A program made the position numbers and the translations under genes. Below the pieces are notes generated by a model. That model was given only the letters and a program-made list of their open reading frames with translations. It ran no database searches and was not told the origin of the DNA. 45,490 nucleotides of DNA from Bacteroidales bacterium. GTDB taxonomy: Bacteria; Bacteroidota; Bacteroidia; Bacteroidales; UBA932. This document shows positions 1 through 7,781 of the stretch, piece by piece. Location: positions 1-45,490 of the forward strand of contig JAEEIJ010000061.1 of NCBI GenBank assembly GCA_016281315.1, in the 5' to 3' direction. The stretch's first letter is position 1; each line of letters begins with the position of its first letter.

Positions 1-1
1 C

Positions 2-1723
2 GACATCCGCAAGCACCTGGAAGAGCATTTCCAGGACATGCAGGACATCGAGTTCACCATCCAGGAAGGCAAGCTGTGGATGCTGCAGTGCCGTATTGGC
101 AAGCGCACCGGCCTGGCCGCCCTGCAGATGGCCGTGGATATGGTTGGCGAAGGCCTCATCGACGAGAAGACGGCCGTGATGCGCGTGGCTCCCGCCCAGC
201 TGGACGAGGTGCTGCACCCCATCCTGGATCCGGCCTCCGAGAAGAAGGCTCCCGTGCTGGCACAGGGTCTGCCCGCTTCCCCGGGCGGCGCCGTGGGCCA
301 GATCGTCTTCACCTCCGAAGACGCCATCGCCTATGCCAATGCCGGCAAGAAGTGCATCCTCGTCCGTGAGGAGACTTCCCCCGAAGACATCGACGGTATG
401 CACGCCTCCGTGGGTATCCTCACCGAGCGCGGCGGTATGACCTCCCACGCCGCCCTCGTGGCCCGTGGCTGGGGCAAGTGCTGCATCGTGGGCTGCGACG
501 CCCTCAAGATCAACTTCAAGGACAAGACCGTTTCCTTCGCCGGCATCGACAAGAAGTTCAAGGAAGGCGAGTGGCTGTCCCTGAACGGCGCCAAGGGTCT
601 CGTCTATGAAGGCGCCATCGAAACGATGGATGCCTCCGAGAACCCGCTCTTCGCGCAGTTTATGGCAATGTGCGACAAATTCCGCAAGCTGGGCGTCCGC
701 ACCAATGCCGATACCCCCGAAGATGCCACCCGCGCCCTCAAGTTCGGCGCCCAGGGCATCGGCCTGTTCCGTATCGAGCATATGTTCTACGGCAAGAACT
801 CCGAGACTCCGCTCTCGAAGCTCCGCAAGATGATCCTCTGCGACACCGACGAAGAACGCAAGGCCGCGCTGGCCGAACTGGAGCCCTACATGAAGGCCGC
901 CGTGAAGGAAACCCTTCGCGTGATGGACGGCAAACCGGTGGTGTTCCGTCTCCTGGATCCGCCGCTGCACGAGTTCGTGCCGCAGGGCGAGGACAAGAAG
1001 AAGGAACTGGCCAGGGATCTGGGTATTTCCGTGAAGGAAGTGGAGAAGCGCGGCGAAAGCCTGCACGAGGTGAATCCGATGATGGGTCACCGCGGCGTCC
1101 GTCTGCACGTGAGCTATCCGCTCATCGCCGAAACCCAGTACCGTGCCATCTTCACCGCCACCGCCGAACTCCAGAAGGAAGGCCTGCACCCGCATCCGGA
1201 AATTATGATTCCCGTCACCATTTCCGCCCGTGAGCTCAACTTCCAGAAGGTGATCTGCGACCGCATCAAGGCGGAAGTGGAGGTGAAGTTCGCCCAGCAG
1301 ATCGACTACCAGTTCGGTACGATGATCGAGATCCCGCGCGCGGCCCTTACCGCAGACCGGATGGCCCGCACCGCGGAGTTCTTCAGCTTCGGCACCAACG
1401 ACCTCACCCAGATGACCTTCGGCTTCAGCCGCGACGACATCGGCACCTTTATGGGTGACTACCTGGGCAACAAGATCCTGGACAGCGATCCGTTCCAGAC
1501 CATCGACGTGAAGGCCGTGGGCCAGCTTGTCGCTATGGGTGTGGAGCGCGGCCGCAGCAAGCGCCCGGAACTGCAGTGCGGCATCTGCGGCGAACACGGC
1601 GGCGACCCGAAGTCCATCGCGTTCTTCAACACCATCGGCATCGACTACGTTTCCTGCTCGCCGTTCCGCGTGCCCATCGCCCGCCTCGCCGCGGCCCAGG
1701 CACAGATCAGCCAGAGCAAGTAA
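2..1723 (+). CDS. ppdK: Pyruvate, phosphate dikinase, C-terminal part (5' truncated by window edge)
   Basis: The reading frame is open from base 2, so the N-terminal ATP-grasp part lies outside the window. About 573 residues are visible of a family that is usually near 900. The swivelling phosphohistidine domain is clear: TERGGMTSHAALVARGWG, with the phospho-carrier His in TSHAA. The PEP-utilising TIM barrel follows, with GLFRIEHMF, the substrate loop MMGHRGVRL, the metal-binding segment MIEIPRAAL, FFSFGTNDLTQ, and the catalytic Cys in CGICGEHGGDP close to the C-terminus. The cytoplasmic enzyme interconverts pyruvate, ATP and phosphate with PEP, AMP and pyrophosphate in glycolysis or gluconeogenesis. 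A hairpin terminator follows the stop, so it probably ends its transcript. Family assignment is secure; only the upstream start is unseen. Confidence 0.97.
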   Translation, partial: DIRKHLEEHFQDMQDIEFTIQEGKLWMLQCRIGKRTGLAALQMAVDMVGEGLIDEKTAVMRVAPAQLDEVLHPILDPASEKKAPVLAQGLPASPGGAVGQIVFTSEDAIAYANAGKKCILVREETSPEDIDGMHASVGILTERGGMTSHAALVARGWGKCCIVGCDALKINFKDKTVSFAGIDKKFKEGEWLSLNGAKGLVYEGAIETMDASENPLFAQFMAMCDKFRKLGVRTNADTPEDATRALKFGAQGIGLFRIEHMFYGKNSETPLSKLRKMILCDTDEERKAALAELEPYMKAAVKETLRVMDGKPVVFRLLDPPLHEFVPQGEDKKKELARDLGISVKEVEKRGESLHEVNPMMGHRGVRLHVSYPLIAETQYRAIFTATAELQKEGLHPHPEIMIPVTISARELNFQKVICDRIKAEVEVKFAQQIDYQFGTMIEIPRAALTADRMARTAEFFSFGTNDLTQMTFGFSRDDIGTFMGDYLGNKILDSDPFQTIDVKAVGQLVAMGVERGRSKRPELQCGICGEHGGDPKSIAFFNTIGIDYVSCSPFRVPIARLAAAQAQISQSK

Positions 1724-1745
1724 GCGTCGTCTTACATCTTTTTGA

Positions 1746-1775
1746 AAACCGCAGCTCCATATGGGGCTGCGGTTT
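1746..1775 (+). terminator. Rho-independent-type hairpin after ppdK
   Basis: The arms AAACCGCAGC (1746-1755) and GCTGCGGTTT (1766-1775) form a perfect 10-bp stem with a 10-base loop, 22 bases after the ppdK stop. The 3' arm ends in TTT but no longer T-run follows. The last bases double as the -33 element of the next promoter. Confidence 0.75.
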
Positions 1776-1804
1776 GCCTTTCTGCGGAATATTTCCTAAA
1801 TTTG
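1773..1804 (+). promoter_or_regulatory. Bacteroidetes-type promoter for the AIR-synthase-like gene
   Basis: TTTG (1773-1776), 20 bases, then TAAATTTG (1797-1804) fits the Bacteroidetes housekeeping pattern TTTG-N19-21-TAnnTTTG. The ATG at 1809 begins only four bases after the -7 box, so the expected transcript start falls on or next to the start codon. Confidence 0.7.
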
Positions 1805-1808
1805 AAGC

Positions 1809-2921
1809 ATGGACCTGCTGAACAGCAACTACATCATCGACGGGGTGCAGATGAACCTCACGCCGGCGCAGATGCTGCGGGAGTGTATGAGCGAACCGCC
1901 GCTGGAGCCGGAGGGCGATAAAGAGACCCTGGCCGATGAAAGCAAGGACCCCGCTCCGGACAAACACGGCTACGACGAGCGGAAGGCCCTGCAGTATGCC
2001 CAGAAAGTGGAAGCGCTGCAAAAGCGCTCGCTTCCCGTCGCCTTCGCCGCGCCCTATACGGCCGGGAAGGTGGCGCAGGCCCTCATCGACGCCATCTGGC
2101 AGGGCGGCCATTTCCGTCTGGGGGATCTCTCCCTGAAGGCCGATTGGAAATGGAACGGCAAGGAAATCGGCCTTCCGGCAGCGTTCTACGCATCCGTGGA
2201 ATCGGCCTGCGACTACATCGATGCGCTGGGCGTCAAAATCCGGAAATACAGCCTCACCGGCGGAGATCCCGCCGTGGGTTTCAAGGCCGTGACGGCGGCC
2301 GGGGAGGAGGCCGATGAAGACCTCCCCGAAGAGGAAACGCTCCTGCGCGACCTCCCGTCCCGCAAGGCGCGCCTTTCCCGGCGGCGCAAAGTCGCCCCCA
2401 CCCTGCAGCCCGAAGAGAGCGACTGGCTCCTCTTCATCCCCTTCGACCCCTGCGACTTCCGGCTGGGCGGATCGGCCCTGGCCCAGGCGCTCGGGACCAG
2501 TCCCTCCACCGCTCCGGACATCCAGGACGCGGATTACTTTATGGACTGTTTCGAGGTGGTGCGCGAACTGGTGGAGGACGGCGTGGTGAAAGCCGGCGCC
2601 ACGGTGGGCGAAGGCGGCCTGCTGTGCGCCCTGCGCGCGATGGCCGTCGGCTGCGGGGCCGATATCTGCATCCGCGACATCTCCAAGGCCTACGGTGATG
2701 AAAAGCCCGTCCGCGTGCTCTTCGGCGAAGTGCCCGGCGTAATCATCCAGATCGCCGACATAGACTACGACTACGTAGATGCCGAACTCATTCTGGAGGA
2801 TGTGGTGTACTATCCCATCGGCCATCCGCTTCCCGGCAAATCCGGCGTCCGCATCACCGAAAAAGTGGACCTCCCGCAAATCCTTGAATCCCTTTTAAAT
2901 ACACTGGAAGGTGAAGACTAA
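1809..2921 (+). CDS. AIR-synthase/PurL-like C-terminal domain protein of unknown role
   Basis: This 370-residue protein has no signal peptide. The C-terminal half resembles the PurM/PurL (AIR synthase) C-terminal fold: FRLGGSALAQALG near residues 218-230, then a segment with VKAGATVGEGGLLCALRAMA, and LFGEVPGVIIQIA, matching the family's glycine-rich VSEGGL-type and LFGE...G signatures. The N-terminal 60 residues are acidic and charged, and the middle (about 160-205) is a Glu/Arg-rich linker. The usual N-terminal ATP-binding half of PurM is not recognisable, so a purine-synthesis activity is doubtful. The start is the first ATG after a good promoter. The 3' end overlaps the phoH-like gene by 11 bases, which implies translational coupling. 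The fold call is moderately confident; function is unknown. Confidence 0.6.
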   Translation: MDLLNSNYIIDGVQMNLTPAQMLRECMSEPPLEPEGDKETLADESKDPAPDKHGYDERKALQYAQKVEALQKRSLPVAFAAPYTAGKVAQALIDAIWQGGHFRLGDLSLKADWKWNGKEIGLPAAFYASVESACDYIDALGVKIRKYSLTGGDPAVGFKAVTAAGEEADEDLPEEETLLRDLPSRKARLSRRRKVAPTLQPEESDWLLFIPFDPCDFRLGGSALAQALGTSPSTAPDIQDADYFMDCFEVVRELVEDGVVKAGATVGEGGLLCALRAMAVGCGADICIRDISKAYGDEKPVRVLFGEVPGVIIQIADIDYDYVDAELILEDVVYYPIGHPLPGKSGVRITEKVDLPQILESLLNTLEGED

Positions 2922-4251
2922 AAAACAGCCCAAAATCTTCGTGCTGGACACCAATATCATCCTGCACGACTACCAGAGCGTAAAGAATTTCCAGGACAAC
3001 GACGTCGTCATTCCCTGCGCGGTAATCGAAGAACTGGACAAGTTCAAGAAAGGCGACGAAACCGTCAATTTCAATGCGCGCGCCTTCATGCGCGAGATCA
3101 ACCAGCTCACGGAGGGCAAAAAGTTCGGCCCCCGGGGCGTTCCGCTGGGCGGGAAGCAGGGCTATATCAAGATCGAGCCCAACCATCCCTTCGCGCCGGA
3201 GTTCCGGGACCTCTTCCGGGACGACATCCAGGACCACCGGATCCTGGCCACCGCGATGTGGGTGCGGGACAACAATCCGGGCCGATTCGTGGCGCTGGTC
3301 ACCAAGGATATCAACCTGCGCCTGAAGGCCAAGGCCGCCGGGATGGAAGTGCAGGACTACCTCCGCGACCGTATGGACGACGAAGTGATGGAGAGCCTGG
3401 AGAAGGAAGTCATCGAGATGGAAGCCTCCTCGGAGGCCCTGCAGCGGCTCTGCTACGGACAGGACAATTCCATTCCCTGGCTGGAGGTGGGCGGCAAGGA
3501 ACCCAAACCCAACCAATTATATAAGTTCAATTTCGGCGGCACCACCGTCTGCGCCCGTTACGACGCCCAGAAGGAGATGATCGTACTGGTGCGTTCGTTA
3601 TCGGCCAGCGGCATCCGTCCGCGCAACGACGAACAGCGTTTCGCAATGGACGCCTGCCTGAACCCGGACATCCCGCTGGTGTCCCTCACCGGCGGCGCGG
3701 GTACCGGCAAGACGCTCATCGCGCTGGCATCGGCCCTGGAGCAGGAGGATATGTACGACGAGATCATCCTCACCCGGCCCACCGTGGTGCTGGGCGGGCA
3801 GGACATCGGCTTCCTCCCCGGGGACCAGAAGTCCAAGATGAGCCCCTACGTACAGCCCCTGATGGACAATCTGGAGGTCATTCGCCACTGCTTCCGCCCC
3901 GGCAGCAAGCAGGCCCAGCGGCTGGACGCCCTCATCAAGGAGGAAAAGCTCCTGATTTCCCCGCTGGCCTACATCCGCGGCCGCTCCCTTGGGAAGGTCT
4001 ATTTCATCGTGGACGAGGCCCAGAACCTCACCCCGCACGAGATGAAGACCATCATCACCCGTGCCGGCGAAGGCACCAAGATGGTCTTTACGGGCGACGT
4101 CTTCCAGATTGACCAGCCCTACCTGGACCAGTGGTCAAACGGCCTCACCCACCTGGGCGAAAAGATGAAGGGCCAGTTCCTCTTCCAGCACGTGTTCCTG
4201 CGCAAGGGCGAACGCTCGATGCTCTCGGAAATCGCAGCGAAGTTGCTGTAA
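2911..4251 (+). CDS. PIN-PhoH family ATPase (PhoH-like protein)
   Basis: This 446-residue cytoplasmic protein starts at GTG 2911, inside the end of the upstream gene. Residues 4-150 are a PIN domain: FVLDTNIILHD, IPCAVIEELDKF, and DHRILATAMW followed by VALVTKDINL, with the acidic residues of a metal-dependent RNase site in place. Residues about 240-440 are the PhoH ATPase: Walker A GGAGTGKT at 261-268, Walker B YFIVDEAQNL, then MVFTGDVFQID. This PIN-PhoH architecture (YlaK/PhoH2-like) is linked to RNA unwinding and cleavage in other bacteria; the physiological role here is inferred only. Nothing obvious is missing. A repeat-rich intergenic region follows the stop. Confidence 0.95.
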   Translation: MKTKKQPKIFVLDTNIILHDYQSVKNFQDNDVVIPCAVIEELDKFKKGDETVNFNARAFMREINQLTEGKKFGPRGVPLGGKQGYIKIEPNHPFAPEFRDLFRDDIQDHRILATAMWVRDNNPGRFVALVTKDINLRLKAKAAGMEVQDYLRDRMDDEVMESLEKEVIEMEASSEALQRLCYGQDNSIPWLEVGGKEPKPNQLYKFNFGGTTVCARYDAQKEMIVLVRSLSASGIRPRNDEQRFAMDACLNPDIPLVSLTGGAGTGKTLIALASALEQEDMYDEIILTRPTVVLGGQDIGFLPGDQKSKMSPYVQPLMDNLEVIRHCFRPGSKQAQRLDALIKEEKLLISPLAYIRGRSLGKVYFIVDEAQNLTPHEMKTIITRAGEGTKMVFTGDVFQIDQPYLDQWSNGLTHLGEKMKGQFLFQHVFLRKGERSMLSEIAAKLL

Positions 4252-4275
4252 GCGTCCCATAATCACATAGCGTTG

Positions 4276-4317
4276 CAATCTTACCTTGGTTTTACGGCTC
4301 TTATCAAGGTAAGATTG
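4276..4317. repeat. Stem-loop repeat, family CAAGGTAAGATTG (copy 1)
   Basis: CAATCTTACCTTG (4276-4288) and CAAGGTAAGATTG (4305-4317) form a perfect 13-bp stem with a 16-base loop, 25 bases after the phoH stop. There is no T-run, so an ordinary intrinsic terminator is unlikely. The right arm with flanks, ATCAAGGTAAGATTGTC, recurs exactly at 15800-15816 and 15852-15868. Confidence 0.85.
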
Positions 4318-4330
4318 TCGCACGCCAGCG

Positions 4331-4440
4331 GTTAAAGCACACTTTCGGCCTTCTGACCCCGGTCACCGTGCTTTAGCACCCTATTTTACCCCGTTTAAAG
4401 CACGGTCACCCTATCTGAAACGGCAAAAGTGTGCTTTAAC
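4331..4440. repeat. Nested inverted repeats, TAAAGCAC family
   Basis: The outer arms GTTAAAGCACACTTT (4331-4345) and AAAGTGTGCTTTAAC (4426-4440) are a perfect 15-bp inverted repeat. Inside them a second inverted pair, CGTGCTTTA (4367-4375) and TAAAGCACG (4396-4404), is present, with GGTCACC repeated directly at 4361 and 4404. No ORF or known element explains it. Confidence 0.8.
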
Positions 4441-4464
4441 GGATTGAAAACCTGTATGAGATTA

Positions 4465-4557
4465 CACCATTGACACGCAAACCTCGGTTTTTTGTGTCGC
4501 ACGTGCGTTTTGATCGCACCATTGACACGTTTACCCCGGGTTTTCGTGCTAATGGTG
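4465..4557. repeat. CACCATTGACACG repeats, two direct and one degenerate inverted
   Basis: CACCATTGACACG occurs exactly at 4465-4477 and 4517-4529. CGTGCTAATGGTG at 4545-4557 is an inverted copy with two mismatches. The spacing of 52 bases between the direct copies resembles the unit size of the other stem-loop family in this window. Confidence 0.75.
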
Positions 4558-4587
4558 CATCCCATTACGACAAAACGCTATAAAACC

Positions 4588-4621
4588 CGTAATGCCAGGT
4601 CCCGGAGGACTTGGCATTACG
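4588..4621. repeat. Long hairpin, CGTAATGCCA family, between convergent genes
   Basis: CGTAATGCCAGGTCC (4588-4602) and GGACTTGGCATTACG (4607-4621) form a 15-bp stem with one G-T pair and the tetraloop CGGA. A further CATTACGA lies at 4563-4570. It sits between the converging ends of the phoH-like gene and the beta-helix gene, so it may also act as a bidirectional terminator, although no T-run is present. Confidence 0.75.
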
Positions 4622-4666
4622 ATAAAAGTGGCGAAAACTCGTAACGGGAGGTTCCCGCGCGAAACG

Positions 4667-6217
4667 CTACCGCGGAATCTGGGCGCCGTGGCCGGAAACT
4701 TTGCCGAACAGGTCTTTGGCCTTCTCCCACGGGTACTTGTTGCAGTACATAGTGGGACGGACAATCTCCGTACCCTGCTGCCGCTGGCCGAAGATGCGGT
4801 TGATCTGGTTGGCCGTGGAGTTGGGGTCGTAGCTCTGGGAGGAGATGATGGTGATGTTCATGTAGCCCTGCAGATAAGCCTGGTCGATGGCATTGATGAG
4901 GGCGTCGTTGCCCTTGGGCAGTTCCATGTTCCCCTCATACTTGGGGCCGATCTGGCTTTCGTCCACTTCCTCGATGCGGGCGGCCGGGACGGAGATGGTG
5001 GCGGCACCGGGAGCGGCCAGTTCAAGGTCGCGCTTGTTCGCGAAGAAGTAGTTGTCGTAGAGGTTGCTTTTCTTGAGGGCTTCCACTTGCTTGTTGGACT
5101 CATAGTACACGCGTTCTACGCCGCAGTTGCTGTTGCAGCCGAAGATATTGTGGTGTACGTCGATTGTGCGGATGCCGTTCATGAAACGGAAACCCTGGCC
5201 CATATCCTCGAAGGCCTTGGTGCGGGTCCAGGTGAAGAGCACGGTGTTGTGATGGAAGTCCAGGGAAACCTTGTCGATGTCTGCATCGCGGGTGCTGCCG
5301 CGCACCTGGCAGGCTGCGTAGCGGCAGGCCACGAAGACGTTGTTGCAGATTTCCATGTGGCCCATGCCCATCATGGCGGAGATGCCGTAGTCGCGGCAGT
5401 TCACGAAGACGCAGTTGGAGATGCGCACATTTCCTTCCACATCCATATGCAGGGCATATTCGTCACCGCTGGAGTAGCCTTCGATGGGGCACTGGGGATT
5501 GGCGTCCGGCTCCAGGAAACGGCCGGTGAGCACGCCCTTGTTGGGGGTGCCGGTAATATCCAGGTCCACGTTGGCCACGCAATAGCGGTTGTTCTCTCCG
5601 AGGTCGAAGGTGAAGCCGTCGATGACCACGTTGCCCACGGGGCCGTTGTAGCCATAGGGCCTGCGGGCGTTCCAGTTGAACAGGGGAGCGATGAAGCTCT
5701 GGCCGCCGGGCTGGATCTTGGTGATGTACTTGAGGACGTCGCGCCCGCTGAAATCAGGCGCGAAGCCGCCGTACACGCTGAAGAACTTGCCGCGGTCGTT
5801 CTGGGCGTTGCCGAACTGGCCCACCTGCAAATAGCCGCGGTCCATATTGCCCAGGTAATTGCCTTCGGCTACATAGACGACGTCATTCTCTTCCGCCAGG
5901 TCCAGGCCCCTCTGGAGGTCTTTCACTGCGGTTTCGGGGGAGAGTCCGTCCCCGCGGCCCTTGCCGGTGGAGGCGCTCACGTAGATGATTTTGCCCTTGG
6001 AGGCCGATGCAGGCTTGTTCGCAGGGGCGGTGGCGAATGAAGAGCCGCTGGAACTGGCGGGTTTGGCGGCCGACGTGGCCGAATTCACGGCGCTGTTGGC
6101 GGCTTTGTTCACGGCTTGTCCGGCCTTCTGCTTAAGGTTGTTCAGGAAGCCCTGGGCCTGCACCTGGGTGCTGAAAGCCAGGAGGGCGACTAGAGTGAGA
6201 GCGAGAACTTTCTTCAT
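4667..6217 (-). CDS. Secreted right-handed beta-helix (pectate-lyase-fold) protein
   Basis: The start is ATG at 6217, because it opens with a signal peptide (MKKVLALTLVALLAFSTQVQA); the in-frame upstream extension has no such sense and would overlap the promoter. The mature protein has an Ala/Ser/Lys-rich, low-complexity stretch (about residues 22-75), then IIYVSASTGKGRGDGLSPET, the typical opening of pectate-lyase-like beta-helix proteins, followed by short beta strands with VVIDGFTF, VRISNCVFVN, MEICNNVFVAC and LDFHHNTVLF as coil repeats. No catalytic residues of a named lyase family are evident, so the substrate is unknown. It is 516 residues, probably exported or surface-associated, and apparently monocistronic. 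It converges with the phoH-like gene across a repeat-filled gap. Confidence 0.85.
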   Translation of the reverse strand: MKKVLALTLVALLAFSTQVQAQGFLNNLKQKAGQAVNKAANSAVNSATSAAKPASSSGSSFATAPANKPASASKGKIIYVSASTGKGRGDGLSPETAVKDLQRGLDLAEENDVVYVAEGNYLGNMDRGYLQVGQFGNAQNDRGKFFSVYGGFAPDFSGRDVLKYITKIQPGGQSFIAPLFNWNARRPYGYNGPVGNVVIDGFTFDLGENNRYCVANVDLDITGTPNKGVLTGRFLEPDANPQCPIEGYSSGDEYALHMDVEGNVRISNCVFVNCRDYGISAMMGMGHMEICNNVFVACRYAACQVRGSTRDADIDKVSLDFHHNTVLFTWTRTKAFEDMGQGFRFMNGIRTIDVHHNIFGCNSNCGVERVYYESNKQVEALKKSNLYDNYFFANKRDLELAAPGAATISVPAARIEEVDESQIGPKYEGNMELPKGNDALINAIDQAYLQGYMNITIISSQSYDPNSTANQINRIFGQRQQGTEIVRPTMYCNKYPWEKAKDLFGKVSGHGAQIPR

Positions 6218-6261
6218 AGTGTGGTTATGGTTTAAAAAACGTTCTTTCGCGATAAACAGGT

Positions 6262-6293
6262 GCAAGTTATCGAAAAAATAGAACAATCGCAAT
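6262..6293 (-). promoter_or_regulatory. Probable promoter of the beta-helix gene
   Basis: Read on the minus strand, ATTG (6293-6290), 20 bases, then TAACTTGC (6269-6262) is an imperfect match to TTTG-N20-TAnnTTTG. It would give a leader of about 40 bases before the ATG at 6217. Confidence 0.4.
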
Positions 6294-6311
6294 AAAGACG
6301 GCCGTTTTTTG

Positions 6312-6319
6312 TACCTTTG
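6312..6319 (+). promoter_or_regulatory. -7 promoter box of folC
   Basis: TACCTTTG at 6312-6319 is a perfect TAnnTTTG box ending five bases before the folC ATG, predicting a leaderless or nearly leaderless mRNA. No good TTTG is seen at the -33 distance. Confidence 0.55.
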
Positions 6320-6324
6320 TAAAT

Positions 6325-7749
6325 ATGAAGGCGGCATTTACGGAAGCTGGTTACCAGGCGCTGGTGGAAGATATCTTCCGCCGTTTCCCTTCCGTGCAGA
6401 AGGAGGGTTTCGCCGCCGGTGCCTACAAGCCGGGTCTGGAGCGCCAGATGGCCTTTGAGGAGGCCCTGGGGCATCCTTCGAGGCAGTTTCGCTCCATCCA
6501 CATCGCCGGCACCAACGGCAAAGGTTCCGTGGCGAATATGCTGGCCTCGGCCCTCTCTTCCTGCGGTCTCAAAACAGGACTTTTTACCTCCCCGCACCTG
6601 ATTGATTTCCGGGAAAGGATGGTCATCGCGGAGGCCGAAGGGGATGCCCCTTCGGTCACTGAAAAGAAGGCCGATGTTCCCTCAGGGGCATCGCCCTCCG
6701 TCCTTCCGCATCTCATCCCCAAAGAATACGTCTTCGATTTCCTCACCGAATGGCTGCCCTGGTGCACGGAGCACGGGCTCTCCTTCTTCGAAATCACAAC
6801 GGGCCTGGCTTTCCGCTGGTTCGCCGACGAAAAGGTGGACGTCGCGGTCGTCGAAACGGGCCTGGGCGGGCGTCTGGACAGCACCAACATCCTGGAGCGG
6901 CCGGACCTTACCATTATCACCAGCATCGGCCTGGACCATATGGCGCAGCTGGGCGATACCCTCCCGAAGATTGCGGAGGAAAAGGCCGGCATCTTCAAAA
7001 AAGGCTCGCCGGCGCTGATAGGGGAGGGGAGCCGGACGCTCTACCCCGTCTTCGAGGAGCGTGCCCGGAAACTGCGCTGCCGCATCGGGACGGCTTTCTG
7101 GCCGATGCACCGGTTCCCGTACGACCACGAGGAAATCCTCTCCGCGATGGACCTGCAGGCCGATGTCCAGGAAAATAACCTTCGGACGGTGCTCTCGGCG
7201 CTCATTTATCTCCGGGAACAGCCGGGCTACGAAGCCCTGTCCAACGCGGAGGCCATCGTGGACGGCATCGTCCACACCGCCCGCAATATGGGTTTCCACG
7301 GCAGGTGGGAACGTCTGCAGGAGCGCCCGCTGGTGATTGCCGACATCGGCCACAACGCCCACGCGCTTAAGCACAACTTCGCGCAGCTGGAGGCCCTGAA
7401 CCGCCCGCTCATCTTCGTCTACGGCATTATGGCCGACAAAGACCTGGACGCCATCCTCCCGCTGTTCCCTGAAAAAGCGCAGTACATTTTCACCACTCCC
7501 AATACTCCGAGAGCCTTGCCTGCAGAGGATCTGCTTCGTCGCTTTTTGTCTGCCGAGGGGGATGCCCCTTCGGTCACTGAAAAGAAGGCCGATGTTCCCT
7601 CAGGGGCATCGCCCCTCGTCATCCAAAACGTACGCGAAGCGGTGAAAAAAGCCCTGGCCCTGGCCACGCCGGAGACGGTGATTTACATCGGCGGCAGCAC
7701 TTACGTGGTGTCGGAGGCCCTGCCGCTGTTTCAGGGGCACAATAATTGA
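6325..7749 (+). CDS. folC: Bifunctional folylpolyglutamate/dihydrofolate synthase with two in-frame palindromic insertions
   Basis: Mur-ligase-type enzyme that adds glutamate to folates in the cytoplasm. The P-loop GTNGKGS is at residues 62-68, followed by LFTSPHLIDFRERM, FFEITTGLAF, VVETGLGGRLDSTN, SIGLDHMAQLGDT, IAEEKAGIFK and IADIGHNAHAL. At 474 residues it is about 40-50 longer than is usual. The excess is explained by two insertions, residues about 106-125 and 412-430, both reading DAPSVTEKKADVPSG and encoded by identical 57-nt DNA. The first sits in the loop after LIDFRERMVI, and the second in the C-terminal domain between AEDLLRRFLS and NVREAVKKAL. Both positions look like surface loops, and all catalytic motifs remain. 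An alpha-2-macroglobulin-like gene follows after 32 bases and may be co-transcribed. Confidence 0.95.
   Translation: MKAAFTEAGYQALVEDIFRRFPSVQKEGFAAGAYKPGLERQMAFEEALGHPSRQFRSIHIAGTNGKGSVANMLASALSSCGLKTGLFTSPHLIDFRERMVIAEAEGDAPSVTEKKADVPSGASPSVLPHLIPKEYVFDFLTEWLPWCTEHGLSFFEITTGLAFRWFADEKVDVAVVETGLGGRLDSTNILERPDLTIITSIGLDHMAQLGDTLPKIAEEKAGIFKKGSPALIGEGSRTLYPVFEERARKLRCRIGTAFWPMHRFPYDHEEILSAMDLQADVQENNLRTVLSALIYLREQPGYEALSNAEAIVDGIVHTARNMGFHGRWERLQERPLVIADIGHNAHALKHNFAQLEALNRPLIFVYGIMADKDLDAILPLFPEKAQYIFTTPNTPRALPAEDLLRRFLSAEGDAPSVTEKKADVPSGASPLVIQNVREAVKKALALATPETVIYIGGSTYVVSEALPLFQGHNN
6640..6696 (+). repeat. In-frame palindromic coding element, copy 1 (in folC)
   Basis: This 57-nt block (19 codons) is identical to 7558-7614. 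The left end GGGGATGCCCC and the right end AGGGGCATCGCCC are near-inverted repeats, joined by a core containing CACTGAAAAGAAGGCCGATG. It keeps the folC frame open and encodes the DAPSVTEKKADVPSG peptide. Confidence 0.9.
7558..7614 (+). repeat. In-frame palindromic coding element, copy 2 (in folC)
   Basis: Identical over 57 nt to 6640-6696 and in the same reading phase, 918 nt downstream. Flanking bases differ (outside the block, CTCGTC here against TCCGTC in copy 1), so the repeat has defined edges and is not a segmental gene duplication. Confidence 0.9.
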
Positions 7750-7781
7750 AATAGAGGAAGAAAACGTGACATTTCACAGAT

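Noticed and set aside
6217..6337. An upstream in-frame start for the beta-helix protein at 6337
   Set aside because: The extension would hide the signal peptide, overlap folC and cross the promoter region.
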